DNA of 64,000 bases from Parvibaculum sp. (GCF_030651915.1 NZ_JAUSBV010000004.1:88305-152304); one strand, 5' to 3'; numbered from the stretch's first letter, positions 34,663 through 45,996 are shown. Translations and numbers: made by a program. The notes: generated from the letters alone by a model not told the origin.

Positions 34663-36234
34663 ATGTTAACAATTTATAACTGCATAACGGTTGAACACGA
34701 TCTGAGCCTGGTTGTCCTCGCCGGCCTCATTTGCGTGCTCGCCAGTTTTTCGGCGGTCAGCCTTCTCGCCCATGCGGCGGAAGCCGGGCCAGGACGTCGT
34801 GCGCTCTGGATTCTCGGCGCCGGTGTTGTGGCCGGCTGTGGCATCTGGGCGACGCATTTCATCGCCATGCTGGCCTTCCGCCCGGACGAGCTCGTAAACT
34901 ATGCGCCCGGCCTGACATTTGCCTCACTCGTCATCGCACTGGCACTTTCAACAGCCGGACTCTACTTCGCCGCGCGCGCCCGGTCCGCCGGCGTCGGCGG
35001 CGCAGTGCTCGGTCTCGCCATCGTTGCCATGCACTATGTCGGCATGGCCGCCGTCAGCATCCAGGGCCATCTTGTCTGGGACCGCGATTTTGTCCTCGCC
35101 TCGATCATCCTTGGTGTTGTTCTCGGCGCAGCGTCGCTGCAAACACTCTTCGCCGTGCCCGGCCTCAAGGGACGCATCGCCGGCGCGACGTTGCTGACAC
35201 TTGCAATCTGTACGCTCCACTTCACCGGCATGACGGCTGTCTCCATCGTGCCCGATCCGTCCATCGCGCTTGTCGAAAGTGCGGTGGACGCGCATTCCGT
35301 GGCGATCTCGGTCGCAGCAATAACTGTGCTGATCATCGCGCTTGCCTTTATCGGATCGGCGGTCGACCGTCATCTGGCCGATCGCTCGGTGAAAGAAGCA
35401 GAACGCTTGCGCGCTTACGTCGCCGAACTCGAAGACACGAAGGAAAGGCTTGAGGTTACGTCACGCGAACTTCTGGTCGCACTTGGCGCCGCCGCATCCG
35501 CCGACCAGGCAAAGTCTCAGTTTCTGGCGACGATGAGCCACGAGCTGCGGACGCCTCTCAGCGCAATTCTCGGTTTCTCGGAAATCATGGCATCCGAAAC
35601 GTTCGGCCCACTCGGGAGCACGCGCTACAAAAACTACTCGGACGACATTCTCAAGAGTGGAAGACACCTCCTGTCGCTGATCAACGATGTCCTCGACTTT
35701 ACGCGCGTCGATGCGGGCGCTCTCCTGCTCAATGAAGAAAATGTTGATCTCGTCGAGACAATCGACGACGCCGCCCACATGGTCGAGGCACAGGCCAAAA
35801 GCGGCGACATTACCCTCGACATCGAAACGGATGGTCTATTGCTGCATATTCGCGCCGACCATCGGCGCATCCGTCAAGTGCTGTTGAATTTGCTGTCAAA
35901 CGCGGTGAAATTCACGCCGCCCGGCGGCATTGTTCACGTCACGACCGCGATCGAAGATGGATGGCTCGTGATCCGCGTTGTCGATACCGGCATTGGCATC
36001 GCAACTGAAGACATTCCCATCGCACTCGCACGATTCGGTCAGATCGACTCCGATCTTGCCCGCAAATACGAAGGCACCGGCCTCGGACTGCCCTTGTCGA
36101 AATGTCTGATGGAACATCACGGCGGCACACTCGAAATCGCAAGCGAACCCGGCGGCGGAACCACGGTCAGCCTGCGCTTCCCCGAAGAAAGAATCTCGGT
36201 AAAAGACCCGGCGAAAATCCACGCCATAAGATGA
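34663..36234 (+). CDS. Sensor histidine kinase with MHYT sensory domain
   Basis: The 523-residue protein has an N-terminal MHYT domain. Three MHYT-like motifs (ATHFIAML, AMHYVGMA, TLHFTGMT) lie in membrane helices and are thought to bind copper or sense gases. A HAMP-less linker and a HisKA domain follow (ATMSHELRTPLSAILGFSEI, His is phosphorylated). The ATPase domain has LLNLLSNAVKFTPPGG, VVDTGIGI and KYEGTGLGLPLSKCLMEHHGG. The ATG at 34663 with GCGGGGGC upstream is preferred over a GTG at 34645. No response regulator is adjacent, so its partner is elsewhere. It ends 23 bases from the convergent galK gene. Confidence 0.87.
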   Translation: MLTIYNCITVEHDLSLVVLAGLICVLASFSAVSLLAHAAEAGPGRRALWILGAGVVAGCGIWATHFIAMLAFRPDELVNYAPGLTFASLVIALALSTAGLYFAARARSAGVGGAVLGLAIVAMHYVGMAAVSIQGHLVWDRDFVLASIILGVVLGAASLQTLFAVPGLKGRIAGATLLTLAICTLHFTGMTAVSIVPDPSIALVESAVDAHSVAISVAAITVLIIALAFIGSAVDRHLADRSVKEAERLRAYVAELEDTKERLEVTSRELLVALGAAASADQAKSQFLATMSHELRTPLSAILGFSEIMASETFGPLGSTRYKNYSDDILKSGRHLLSLINDVLDFTRVDAGALLLNEENVDLVETIDDAAHMVEAQAKSGDITLDIETDGLLLHIRADHRRIRQVLLNLLSNAVKFTPPGGIVHVTTAIEDGWLVIRVVDTGIGIATEDIPIALARFGQIDSDLARKYEGTGLGLPLSKCLMEHHGGTLEIASEPGGGTTVSLRFPEERISVKDPAKIHAIR

Positions 36235-36257
36235 TCGGATCGCGATCGACCATCCAA

Positions 36258-37301
36258 TCAAACAAGCCATGCGTGAGGATTTGCAGCCGCCACGCCGGGC
36301 CACCATTCAGGTAGACCGGCCGGCACCAAAGCAACGATGCAACCGCCAAAACCTGCGCCCGTGAGGCGCGCACCGATGGCGCCAGCGCGACGCGCGCTTT
36401 CGACCAGCCGGTCGAGTGCCGGCGTCGACACATCGAAATCGCCCGCCAGAGAAGCATGACTTTCGTTCATCAGTGCACCGAAGCTGTGAAGATCCGCGGC
36501 CTCCAGCGCCGCGACCGCGGCAAGTACCCGCGCATTCTCGGTCACGACATGACGTGCGCGCTTCAGCATCTCGCCATCGGTCAGCGCCGCAAGGCCTGAC
36601 GCATCCGCATCGCGCAACATCGGCAGACCGAGATGACGGGCGGCATCGGCCGTCGCCTTGCGTCGCGCGTTGTAGGCGCCATCGACGAGACGCCGTGGCG
36701 CGCCGCAATGCACGATGTTGAAATGGAACGCCGACGGCACCGGCACTCGCCGGCCGGTATTTGTCCTGCAATCGAGCAGCAATGCATGCCCGCGCCGTCC
36801 CGCAGCGCTCGCCATCTGGTCGAGAATGCCACATTGGACACCGCAATAATTGTTCTCGCCCGCCTGCGCGAGGCGCGCGATCTCACCATCGGAAAGACGC
36901 TGACCGGTCAGTGCCAGCACAGCGCGCAGGGTGGCAACCTCAAGTGCCGCCGAGGACGAAAGACCGGCGCCCGCCGGAACCGACGAGCGCACAAGGATCT
37001 CGACCGGAGGCACCTCAAAACCGGTCTTTGCCAGTTCAGCCAGCGGGCCGGCAATATAATCGGTCCAGTCGCCGCGCGGCGGGCCATAGGGATCGAAGGC
37101 AAGTGTCGCAGCCATCGCCTCGCTCCGGGCGCGAAAGCTTGCGGCGGGCGCCAACGCCACATGGGTTTCGAGCGGCAGCGGCATCGGCAGGCAGAAACCC
37201 TCCGCATAGTCCGTGTGGTCGCCGATCAGATTGACCCGGCCGGGCGCCGACGCCGCCACGGCGGGCGAATGGCCGAACGCGCGGTCGAACGCTTCCCTCA
37301 T
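36258..37301 (-). CDS. galK: Galactokinase
   Basis: The 347-residue GHMP kinase has the N-terminal motif GRVNLIGDHTDY, with Asp where most galactokinases have Glu (GEHTDY). It also has the ATP-binding segment VPAGAGLSSSAALEVATLRA and the C-terminal GARLTGAGFGGCIVALVP. It phosphorylates galactose at C1 with ATP, the first Leloir step. Its ATG overlaps by four bases the galT stop, so the genes are coupled. UDP-galactose 4-epimerase is not visible in the window, so galE must lie elsewhere for the pathway to be complete. Confidence 0.9.
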   Translation of the reverse strand: MREAFDRAFGHSPAVAASAPGRVNLIGDHTDYAEGFCLPMPLPLETHVALAPAASFRARSEAMAATLAFDPYGPPRGDWTDYIAGPLAELAKTGFEVPPVEILVRSSVPAGAGLSSSAALEVATLRAVLALTGQRLSDGEIARLAQAGENNYCGVQCGILDQMASAAGRRGHALLLDCRTNTGRRVPVPSAFHFNIVHCGAPRRLVDGAYNARRKATADAARHLGLPMLRDADASGLAALTDGEMLKRARHVVTENARVLAAVAALEAADLHSFGALMNESHASLAGDFDVSTPALDRLVESARRAGAIGARLTGAGFGGCIVALVPAGLPEWWPGVAAANPHAWLV

Positions 37302-38377
37302 CGGCCAGCCTCCGGATCGACGGCTTTCAATCGCGCGGCCGCCTGCTCCGGCGAAACATCGACGAGAAAGACCCCGGCGCCGAGTTCAACGCCGGCAAGA
37401 AATTTCAGCTTGTTGCTGTCGCGCCGGAATGGCCGGATCTCGATGGTCATGTGGAAGCTGTCTTCAAAACCACGCGGCGCGGCTTGCACCGTCAGAATAT
37501 AGGGCATGGGCCGCCCGAAGAGCCCATCAAGCCGCCGCACGGCACGACCCAAAAGACGCGCCAGCGATTCCGTTTCGATCGCTGAAAGCGCATCCGGACC
37601 CGCGACGCGACGGCGCGGCGCCAGCCAGGTCTCGAACGGATACATGGCAAAAGGCGGCACGAAAGACAGAGCCGCCTCTTCTTCGTCGAGCAACAACGCG
37701 CGCGGTAGTTCGTCGATGAGACGGACGACGACCGGCGCTTCTACCTGCGCTTTGGCGGCCATCAAGGCACGCTGGGGCACGAAGGAGAAGGCATAAATCT
37801 GCCCATGCGGATGATGCAGCGTGACACCGATTTCCTCGCCCCGGTTCTCGAACGGCAGTACGAAGGCAAATCCCGCTTCGTCGCGCAGCGCCTTGACCCG
37901 TGCGCCCCAAACCTCGATTAACAGCGCCAGCCGATCAAGCGGCAGCGCCCCCAACCCCGACCCGTGATCGGCCGAAAACACCACAACCTCACAGCGCCCC
38001 TTTGCCGCCGATACAGAAATCCCATCAATGGGCGCAACGCCGCCCTCTCCTGCGGTCAGCGCCGGAAACCGGTTCTCGAAGACGGCGATCTCAAAATCGG
38101 CAAAGGGAATTTCGCCGAGGCGCCCGGCATCCGCCGGACATAACGGACAGGCCGACGCGTCGGGCAGAAATGTTCGTCCCTGCCGCGCGCCGGCATAGGC
38201 AACCCACTCGCCGAGAAGCGGATGCCAGCGCAGATAGGGTGCGCTGGCTGGCGGTTCGGCCGGCAGGGCGGCAAGAGGCTGCATGTCGTGTGGCTGGCGG
38301 CCATAGAGCAAAAGCTCCCGCCCGCCCGGCATCGCATGTCGTCTGAACGTAAACAATCGGGGGCTCCGCCCTTGCAT
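37298..38377 (-). CDS. galT: UDP-glucose--hexose-1-phosphate uridylyltransferase
   Basis: The 359-residue protein of the HIT superfamily has the active-site GVTLHHPHGQIYAFSFVP, in which the second His of HPHGQ is uridylylated, and an early SELRWHPL-like segment (LRWHPLLGEWVAYAG). It exchanges galactose-1-phosphate with UDP-glucose. The ATG at 38377 gives the N-terminal extension typical of this subgroup (GGRELLLYGRQP). A shorter ATG at 38332 is possible. The gene overlaps galK by four bases and is divergent from the WbaP-like gene. Two cysteines in CPLCP may bind zinc. Confidence 0.9.
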   Translation of the reverse strand: MQGRSPRLFTFRRHAMPGGRELLLYGRQPHDMQPLAALPAEPPASAPYLRWHPLLGEWVAYAGARQGRTFLPDASACPLCPADAGRLGEIPFADFEIAVFENRFPALTAGEGGVAPIDGISVSAAKGRCEVVVFSADHGSGLGALPLDRLALLIEVWGARVKALRDEAGFAFVLPFENRGEEIGVTLHHPHGQIYAFSFVPQRALMAAKAQVEAPVVVRLIDELPRALLLDEEEAALSFVPPFAMYPFETWLAPRRRVAGPDALSAIETESLARLLGRAVRRLDGLFGRPMPYILTVQAAPRGFEDSFHMTIEIRPFRRDSNKLKFLAGVELGAGVFLVDVSPEQAAARLKAVDPEAGR

Positions 38378-38483
38378 TAACCCGGCATTAACCGGAAACG
38401 AAAGCTCAAATCGGTACGGGGCTATTCTGGCGCACAACTTGCGCACTCACGAAGCAATTGTCGCATTCGGACACATTGTTGGC

Positions 38484-40046
38484 GTGAGTATCGTGACCGC
38501 ACTGAACAAACAGATTTCCGCTTTCGAGGCCGCAACCCCCGTTGCCCCGCCTTTTCCGGCCATCGCGGATGCCACCGCGCGCGCTGAGGCCGCAGGCTCG
38601 CGCCTGACGCCGCTGGCCGACCGCTTCATGCTGCTGCTGGGCGACATGGGCGCCCTGGTGCTGGCGCAACTGATTGCTGGCCTCGTCGCTTTTGGCGTCA
38701 ATATTCAGCTCTTTAACACTGAATTCGGTGCCTTGGGCGCCGAGGAACTGACAAGCCGCCTGGTCCGTATCGGCTTCCTTCTGATGCTGCCGGTCCTCTG
38801 GTGGGCCGCAAAAGGCCATTATTCGAAGCGCACCCCCTTCTGGGCGGAAGCCAAGGAAATCGTCAAGGCGATTGCCCTGGTCGCGCTGGTCGATGGTTTC
38901 CTGCTTTATCTGACCAAGGACTACTTCTCCCGCCTCTGGATGCTCCAGGCATGGTTCTGGGCGCTGATCCTGGTGCCGGTTGCGCGTATCGCAATGAGAC
39001 ATGTGCTGAAGCGGTACGGCGGCTGGACCGCGCCGGTGCTGCTGATCGGCTCGAAAGAGAACACCGATGAAGCCGCGCAGGTACTCGAATCGGAGCCCTA
39101 TCTGGGCTACGAAATTGCCGGCACGGTCGACCTCGCCGAATTGACGTCGGAGACCAATGCCGTCAATCCCGGCAGCTTGCTCTACCGCGCCGGCGGCCAG
39201 CTCTCGGCGGCGCTGAGCCTTGCCTGCAACGGCTATGGCGCCCGGTTCGTGGTGTTGGCGCCCTCGCCCGAGGAAATGGCCAGACTCGACCACATCCTGC
39301 GCGCGCTGCACCGCGCCCGCATCGCCTTTTCAATCATTCCGCCGGTCAAGGGCATCGGCGTGATGGCGCTCGAAACCGGCAATTTCTTCAGCCACGACCT
39401 CGTCATGCTGACATTGGCCGACAATCTGAATCGGCCGATGGCGCGCCTCGTCAAGCGCAGCTTCGATCTTATCGTTGCCTCGCTGGCGCTGATGGCGCTG
39501 TCGCCCTTCTTCTGGGCTGTTTCGGCGCTGATCCGCCTCGATGGTGGGCCGGCCTTCTTCGGTCACCGCCGCGTCGGCGAGAAAGGCCGTGAGTTCCTGT
39601 GCCGGAAATTCCGCACCATGCATGTCGATGGCGATGCGATCCTGAAGGAAATACTCGAAAGCGATCCGCTGCGCGCGGCCGAGTGGGCCCGCGACCAGAA
39701 GCTCCGCGACGACCCGCGCATCACGCCGGTCGGCGCCTTCCTGCGCAAGACGAGCCTCGACGAGCTGCCGCAGCTCCTGAACGTGATCCGCGGCGAGATG
39801 AGCCTTGTCGGTCCGCGCCCGGTCACCTACCCGGAAGTGCTGCGCTACGGCGAGGACGCGGAATATTACCTCTCGGCCAAACCCGGCATCACCGGCCTCT
39901 GGCAGGTCAGCGGCCGCAACGACACGACCTATCTGCGCCGCGTCCAGCTCGACGCCTGGTATGTGAAGAACTGGTCGCTCTGGCAGGACATCGCGATCAT
40001 GTTCAAGACGCTGCCCGCCGTGCTGCTGCGCCAGGGAGCCTGCTGA
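38484..40046 (+). CDS. wbaP: Undecaprenyl-phosphate galactose phosphotransferase, WbaP-like
   Basis: This protein (520 residues from the GTG at 38484) has four to five N-terminal membrane helices, a cytosolic middle domain, a further helix and a C-terminal sugar-phosphate transferase domain. The latter has HRRVGEKGREFLCRKFRT, DELPQLLNVIRGEMSLVGPRP and KPGITGLWQVSGRND, as in WbaP. It moves a sugar phosphate (galactose in the type enzyme) from UDP-sugar to undecaprenyl phosphate, which starts a polysaccharide repeat unit. Other in-frame starts (TTG at 38439, GTG at 38493) are possible. It stands alone before a terminator, and a second initiating transferase lies at 55 kb. Confidence 0.87.
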   Translation: MSIVTALNKQISAFEAATPVAPPFPAIADATARAEAAGSRLTPLADRFMLLLGDMGALVLAQLIAGLVAFGVNIQLFNTEFGALGAEELTSRLVRIGFLLMLPVLWWAAKGHYSKRTPFWAEAKEIVKAIALVALVDGFLLYLTKDYFSRLWMLQAWFWALILVPVARIAMRHVLKRYGGWTAPVLLIGSKENTDEAAQVLESEPYLGYEIAGTVDLAELTSETNAVNPGSLLYRAGGQLSAALSLACNGYGARFVVLAPSPEEMARLDHILRALHRARIAFSIIPPVKGIGVMALETGNFFSHDLVMLTLADNLNRPMARLVKRSFDLIVASLALMALSPFFWAVSALIRLDGGPAFFGHRRVGEKGREFLCRKFRTMHVDGDAILKEILESDPLRAAEWARDQKLRDDPRITPVGAFLRKTSLDELPQLLNVIRGEMSLVGPRPVTYPEVLRYGEDAEYYLSAKPGITGLWQVSGRNDTTYLRRVQLDAWYVKNWSLWQDIAIMFKTLPAVLLRQGAC

Positions 40047-40084
40047 AGCACCGGAACCTGCCGAACGGCCATAACAATGACAGC

Positions 40085-40112
40085 GCCGGCGACCGAAAGG
40101 TCGCCGGCTTTT
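40085..40112 (+). terminator. Intrinsic terminator after the WbaP-like gene
   Basis: GCCGGCGACC (40085-40094) pairs perfectly with GGTCGCCGGC (40099-40108) around a GAAA tetraloop and is followed by TTTT. It lies 39 bases after the stop, so this gene is probably transcribed separately from the pseB operon. Confidence 0.85.
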
Positions 40113-40205
40113 CCATTCCGCTCTCCAAACAATAAAATCAGTGGGTTAGTCCCGCCCGTCAGCGACCATCGACCGCACGCGGCGCATGCGATCGGCGGCT
40201 GGTAA

Positions 40206-40218
40206 CCTTTCGGAAAGG
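40206..40218. repeat. Short inverted repeat upstream of pseB
   Basis: CCTTTC-G-GAAAGG is a perfect 6-base inverted repeat about 100 bases before the pseB start, in the 204-base gap after the WbaP terminator. It could be an operator; no partner site was found. Confidence 0.25.
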
Positions 40219-40226
40219 CTAATTAA

Positions 40227-42031
<1,805 letters not shown>

Positions 42032-42061
42032 ACGATCTGCCGGAAAACGCATAACAAAGGT

Positions 42062-42682
42062 ATGACGATGGCATTTCAAACCGAACAGGAACGCTTCTGG
42101 ACAGGCTCGTTCGGCGACGAATATATCGACCGCAATCAGGGCGAGCATATTGTCACGTCGAATTTGGCGCTCTTTGCGCGCATACTGAAATCAGCGCCCG
42201 ATGTAAAATCCATCGTCGAACTCGGGTGCAATATCGGCCTGAATCTGCAAGCGCTGAAACGGATAAATGCGGGTTTTGAGCTTTGCGGCTACGAAATCAA
42301 CGAAACAGCTGCATCGACTGCACGGGCGCTCGAAATTGCCAATATTGTCCAAGGTACAATACTCGAAGATCTGGCTGCCGGTCGAACCTATGACCTCGCC
42401 TTCACCAAGACCGTACTGATCCACATCAATCCGGGAAAGCTGGATCAGGTCTATCGCAATCTTCACGCATTGTCGTCGCGCTATGTCCTGGTGTGCGAGT
42501 ACTACAATCCCAGCCCCATGGTTGTGACCTACCGGGGCAACGAAGACCGGTTGTTCAAGCGGGATTTCGCTGGCGAGATCATGGACAAGTTCGGAATGCG
42601 ACTGCTTGACTATGGCTTTGTCTACCATCGGGATAATTATTTTCCACAAGATGACATAACATGGTTTTTGCTGGAGAAATAA
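42062..42682 (+). CDS. Pseudaminic acid biosynthesis-associated methylase
   Basis: The 206-residue class I SAM methyltransferase has the typical start FQTEQERFWTGSFGDEYIDRN. Motif I is IVELGCNIGLNLQALKRIN, and AFTKTVLIHINP and YNPSPM follow. These features match the family often linked to pseudaminic acid clusters, whose substrate is not firmly known. The ATG at 42062 follows AAAGGT; the third codon is also ATG. It could methylate the final sugar or an intermediate. It sits between the SpsF-like and the RfbD-like genes. Confidence 0.83.
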   Translation: MTMAFQTEQERFWTGSFGDEYIDRNQGEHIVTSNLALFARILKSAPDVKSIVELGCNIGLNLQALKRINAGFELCGYEINETAASTARALEIANIVQGTILEDLAAGRTYDLAFTKTVLIHINPGKLDQVYRNLHALSSRYVLVCEYYNPSPMVVTYRGNEDRLFKRDFAGEIMDKFGMRLLDYGFVYHRDNYFPQDDITWFLLEK

Positions 42683-42740
42683 GCGGCCATCGGCACGCTT
42701 CGGCATATGTTCCGTGTTCCGCGATGCGGGACAAGCAGCA

Positions 42741-43607
42741 ATGAAAGTGCTCCTGCTCGGCAGCACAGGGCTTCTCGGTCAGGCCATCGCGCCCGAATGG
42801 CGCCGTCGCGGCCACACAATTCTAGAGGCGGCCCGGCGTGATGCGCCGATCGTGCTCGATATTGCCGACGAGGCCGCTCTGGCCTCGACGCTTGCGGCCG
42901 AAGCGCCCGAAATCGTCGTCAACACCGCTGCCCTCACGGATATCGACGCCTGCGAACACGACCCGGCAGCTGCCTGGCGCATCAATGCCCGCCCGCTTGC
43001 CTTTCTGGCGGACTGGTCGTCACGAACCGGGGGCAGGCTGGTCCACATTTCGACCGACCATTATTATCTGGACGGCCGTGCCGCAGCACATGACGAGCGG
43101 GCACCCGTCATGCTCGTGAACGAGTATGCGCGCACGAAATATGCCGGCGAAGCCCTCGCCCTGACCGCGCCACTTGCGCTGGTCCTGCGCACCAGCATCG
43201 TTGGCATTCGTCGATGGGAACGGCCGACTTTCGCCGAATGGGCAATCGACGTGGCGGTGCATGACCGCCCCGCCACGCTCTTCAACGATGCATGGTCATC
43301 ATCCATCGATGTCCGGACATTTGCGGGGGCGGCGCTCGACATGATCGAGGCTGGAGCAACGGGGCTCTTCAACCTCGCCGCCGGCGAAGTCTACACAAAA
43401 GAGACGTTTCTTCGCGAGATCGCGCGCCAACTCGATGTTACGCTGACATCCGCGGTTGCCGGTTCCATCGGCGAACTTGCAACACGGCGCGCCAGCCAGC
43501 TCGGACTTGACGTCGGGCGCGCCGAACAGGTTCTCGGTTATCATTTGCCGACGCTTGAAGAAGTCGTTGCCTCAGTCCTGAAACAGCACGGGGAAGGCCA
43601 CCCATGA
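42741..43607 (+). CDS. RfbD-like sugar-nucleotide reductase/epimerase
   Basis: The 288-residue protein has the extended short-chain dehydrogenase fold: NAD(P) motif LLGSTGLLGQAI, VNTAALTDIDACEHDP, the catalytic YARTKYAGEALAL (Tyr and Lys) and HISTDHYYLDG. It resembles dTDP-4-dehydrorhamnose reductase but is clearly distinct from the RfbD at 51526. In this operon it may reduce the 4-keto product of PseB to a hydroxy sugar in place of the missing aminotransferase step. The ATG at 42741 fits the family start. It overlaps the NeuB-like gene in an ATGA. Confidence 0.75.
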   Translation: MKVLLLGSTGLLGQAIAPEWRRRGHTILEAARRDAPIVLDIADEAALASTLAAEAPEIVVNTAALTDIDACEHDPAAAWRINARPLAFLADWSSRTGGRLVHISTDHYYLDGRAAAHDERAPVMLVNEYARTKYAGEALALTAPLALVLRTSIVGIRRWERPTFAEWAIDVAVHDRPATLFNDAWSSSIDVRTFAGAALDMIEAGATGLFNLAAGEVYTKETFLREIARQLDVTLTSAVAGSIGELATRRASQLGLDVGRAEQVLGYHLPTLEEVVASVLKQHGEGHP

Positions 43608-44689
43608 ACTATCGGACCTCGCTTCGCATCGGCACCCGCGAGATTTCCCTCGAGTCGCCGACCTATTTCATCGCCGATATTGCCGCCAACCACGATGGCG
43701 ATCTGGGGCGGGCAAAAGACCTGATCTGGCGCGCGAAGGAGGCTGGTGCCGATTGCGCCAAGTTCCAGCATTTCCTTGCCGACAAGATCGTCAGCAAGGT
43801 CGGCTTCGAAGGGCCGGCCGGTCAGGTTTCGCATCAGGCGAAATGGAGCAAGTCCGTGACCGAAGTCTATGACCAGTATCACACGCGTCGCGAGTGGACA
43901 CAGGAGCTTGTCGAAGCTTGCCGGCAGGCGGACATTGATTTCATGACCACACCCTACGACGCCGAAGCAATCGAAATGTTTCGCGACATCGTGCCCGCCT
44001 TCAAGGTTGGATCGGGCGATATTACCCACCATGGCGCCATCGAGCAGATGGCGCGGACGGGAAGGCCCGTGCTCCTTGCCTGCGGGGCAGCAGCCATGCC
44101 GGAAGTCGAGGAAGCCGTCGCACTGGTGTTGAAGCACAACGACGCGCTTTGCCTCATGCAATGCAACACGAACTACACGGGAAGCGCCGAGAATTTCCGG
44201 TATGTCAATTTGCGCGTTCTGCAGACTTTCGCCGCGCGCTGGCCGGGTCTGGTTCTGGGTTTCTCCGATCACACATCCGGCCATTCGGCTGTGCTGGGCG
44301 CCGTGGCGCTCGGCGCGCGCGTCGTCGAGAAGCATTTCACCGACGACACCGCGCGCGAGGGGCCCGATCACGCCTTTGCGCTCGATCCGGTCACCTGGCG
44401 AACCATGGTCGACGCGACGCGTGAACTCGAGGCCGCGCTTGGCGACGGCGTCAAGCGGGTCGAGGCCAATGAGATGGAAACGGTCGTCATCCAGCGGCGC
44501 GCCCTGCGGTTGCGGAACGCCTTGCCGGCAGGAACCGTTCTTTCGGAAGACCATCTGGAAGCCTTGCGGCCTTGTCCTGAAGGCGCCATCCCCCCCAGTG
44601 CAATTTCCAGCGTGCTTGGCAAACGCCTCACAACGGCCAAGGACGCGGGAAAGGAGTTGCTGTGGAGCGACATCGAACCGCGGTCCTGA
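43604..44689 (+). CDS. N-acetylneuraminate synthase family protein (NeuB/PseI/SpsE-like)
   Basis: The 361-residue TIM-barrel protein has YFIADIAANHDGDLGRAKDLI, FKVGSGDITH, LLACGAAAMPEV and LGFSDHTSGHSAVLGAVALG. A C-terminal SAF (antifreeze-like) domain follows (RRALRLRNALPAGTVLSEDH). The family condenses phosphoenolpyruvate with a hexosamine or other sugar to make a nonulosonic acid. In the position usually occupied by KACGAS or similar it reads LACGAA. It overlaps the preceding gene by four bases. The sugar substrate cannot be inferred, because the normal 2-epimerase or hydrolase genes are absent. Confidence 0.83.
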   Translation: MNYRTSLRIGTREISLESPTYFIADIAANHDGDLGRAKDLIWRAKEAGADCAKFQHFLADKIVSKVGFEGPAGQVSHQAKWSKSVTEVYDQYHTRREWTQELVEACRQADIDFMTTPYDAEAIEMFRDIVPAFKVGSGDITHHGAIEQMARTGRPVLLACGAAAMPEVEEAVALVLKHNDALCLMQCNTNYTGSAENFRYVNLRVLQTFAARWPGLVLGFSDHTSGHSAVLGAVALGARVVEKHFTDDTAREGPDHAFALDPVTWRTMVDATRELEAALGDGVKRVEANEMETVVIQRRALRLRNALPAGTVLSEDHLEALRPCPEGAIPPSAISSVLGKRLTTAKDAGKELLWSDIEPRS

Positions 44690-45366
44690 TCCCGGCCCAT
44701 CGGGAAGGCGGAACAATCTCTACCGTCGTCGCGGCGGCCGTCAGGCAGGCGCGGGTTATCGTGGTCGACGACTGTTCGCCCGACGATACGGCCGCGCGCG
44801 CGACCGCCGCCGGCGCTGTCGTGGTGCACAACATCGTGAATCTTGGATACGAAGGATCATTGAACCGGGCCTTCGAGAAGGCGATGGGGATGGGCTTCGA
44901 GTTTGCGATCACCATGGACGCGGATGGCGAACACGATCCGGGCCTGATCGCAGACTTCCGGGACATTCTCGAAACAGGGCAGGTGCCGCTCGTCCTCGGC
45001 GTCAGACCGCGCAAGCAGCGCCTGGCCGAGACGATCATGGGTCTCTATGTCAAGGCCCGCTTCGGCGTTGACGACATACTCTGCGGCATGAAGGGGTACG
45101 ACCTGCGCCTCTACTCGGACAATGGCGGCTTCGATCGCAACGGATCGATCGGCACGGAACTCGCCCTCAATTCGCTGCGGCGCGGCGCTTCATTTCGCCA
45201 GCTGCCGGTAAGCGGCACGCCGCGCCGGGACGCCCCCCGCTTCGACCGGCGCTGGCGCGCAAACTGGCGCATTCTCAAGGCGTGCTGGCGGTTGATCCGT
45301 GACGATATCCGGCCAAAATCCCACGCACCGGGACAGCCAACGACAGAGCCGGATGGACGCCGGTAG
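44662..45366 (+). CDS. Glycosyltransferase family 2
   Basis: The 234-residue protein has the GT-A fold start VLIPAHREGGTISTVV, then IVVDDCSPDD and the Asp-rich DXD-type motif ITMDADGEHDPGLI. It is similar to dolichol-phosphate mannose synthase-like GT2 enzymes but lacks a membrane domain, so it should work at the inner face. The GTG at 44662 lies five bases after AAGGAG and overlaps the NeuB-like gene by 28 bases. It ends the pseB operon and probably transfers the product of this pathway or another nucleotide sugar. Confidence 0.82.
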   Translation: MERHRTAVLIPAHREGGTISTVVAAAVRQARVIVVDDCSPDDTAARATAAGAVVVHNIVNLGYEGSLNRAFEKAMGMGFEFAITMDADGEHDPGLIADFRDILETGQVPLVLGVRPRKQRLAETIMGLYVKARFGVDDILCGMKGYDLRLYSDNGGFDRNGSIGTELALNSLRRGASFRQLPVSGTPRRDAPRFDRRWRANWRILKACWRLIRDDIRPKSHAPGQPTTEPDGRR

Positions 45367-45416
45367 GGCGCAGAGCCGATACGCAAGGGGATGCCGCGCC
45401 GGTCTGAGCGGCGCCT

Positions 45417-45875
45417 TCAGCGGGCCTTGCCCGGAGCGAACAGACCGTCGCCTGCATCGAATGCAAGCCCGGTCGCCACCGGACGGGACCGGCGTGCCAG
45501 CAGCATCGCGACAAGGACCCCGGCAATGGTCCCGACCGCGATGCCGAGCCCGTTCGCGGCAAGATCGCCGAAAGAGGCCGACCGCGTCGGAAGGAAGGCC
45601 TGGACAAGCTCGATAGCACCGCTCAGCAGGAAAAGACCCGAGGCCGCAGCCGCCCGCGATGCCACACGCACAAGCAGCGGTGGCGCGAAGCCCGCCAGCA
45701 GCGCCCAGGCTAAAAAATGCACAAGCTTGTCGGCATGGGGAAGCGGAATTTTCAGGGATGACGGCCCGAGATCCGGGATCAGCGAGCCGGCCAGAACAGC
45801 AAGCCCGAGCGCCAGCCAGACAAGCGCGAGCAGCATCCGGATGCGGCGAAGACTATGGGGATCGCTCAAGCGCAT
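45417..45875 (-). CDS. VanZ-like family membrane protein
   Basis: This 152-residue protein has four membrane segments with the VanZ-like motifs PHADKLVHFLAWALLAG and GAIELVQAFLPTRSASFGDLAANGLG. VanZ-like proteins are found in envelope and polysaccharide loci, and a few raise resistance to teicoplanin, but the molecular role is unknown. The ATG at 45875 (MRLSDPHSLRR) follows GAGAG. The gene lies between the convergent pseB operon and the manC gene. Confidence 0.78.
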   Translation of the reverse strand: MRLSDPHSLRRIRMLLALVWLALGLAVLAGSLIPDLGPSSLKIPLPHADKLVHFLAWALLAGFAPPLLVRVASRAAAASGLFLLSGAIELVQAFLPTRSASFGDLAANGLGIAVGTIAGVLVAMLLARRSRPVATGLAFDAGDGLFAPGKAR

Positions 45876-45996
45876 AAGGCTCTCTCGTAACGGGATCGCA
45901 TCGGTCGAAAGGGTCGGTGCCGGCCGGGCGCAAAAGTCAGGCGCAAAAGTCAGGCGCAAGAGATGGAAAGACCTGCAACATGGACGGGTGGTCGCT

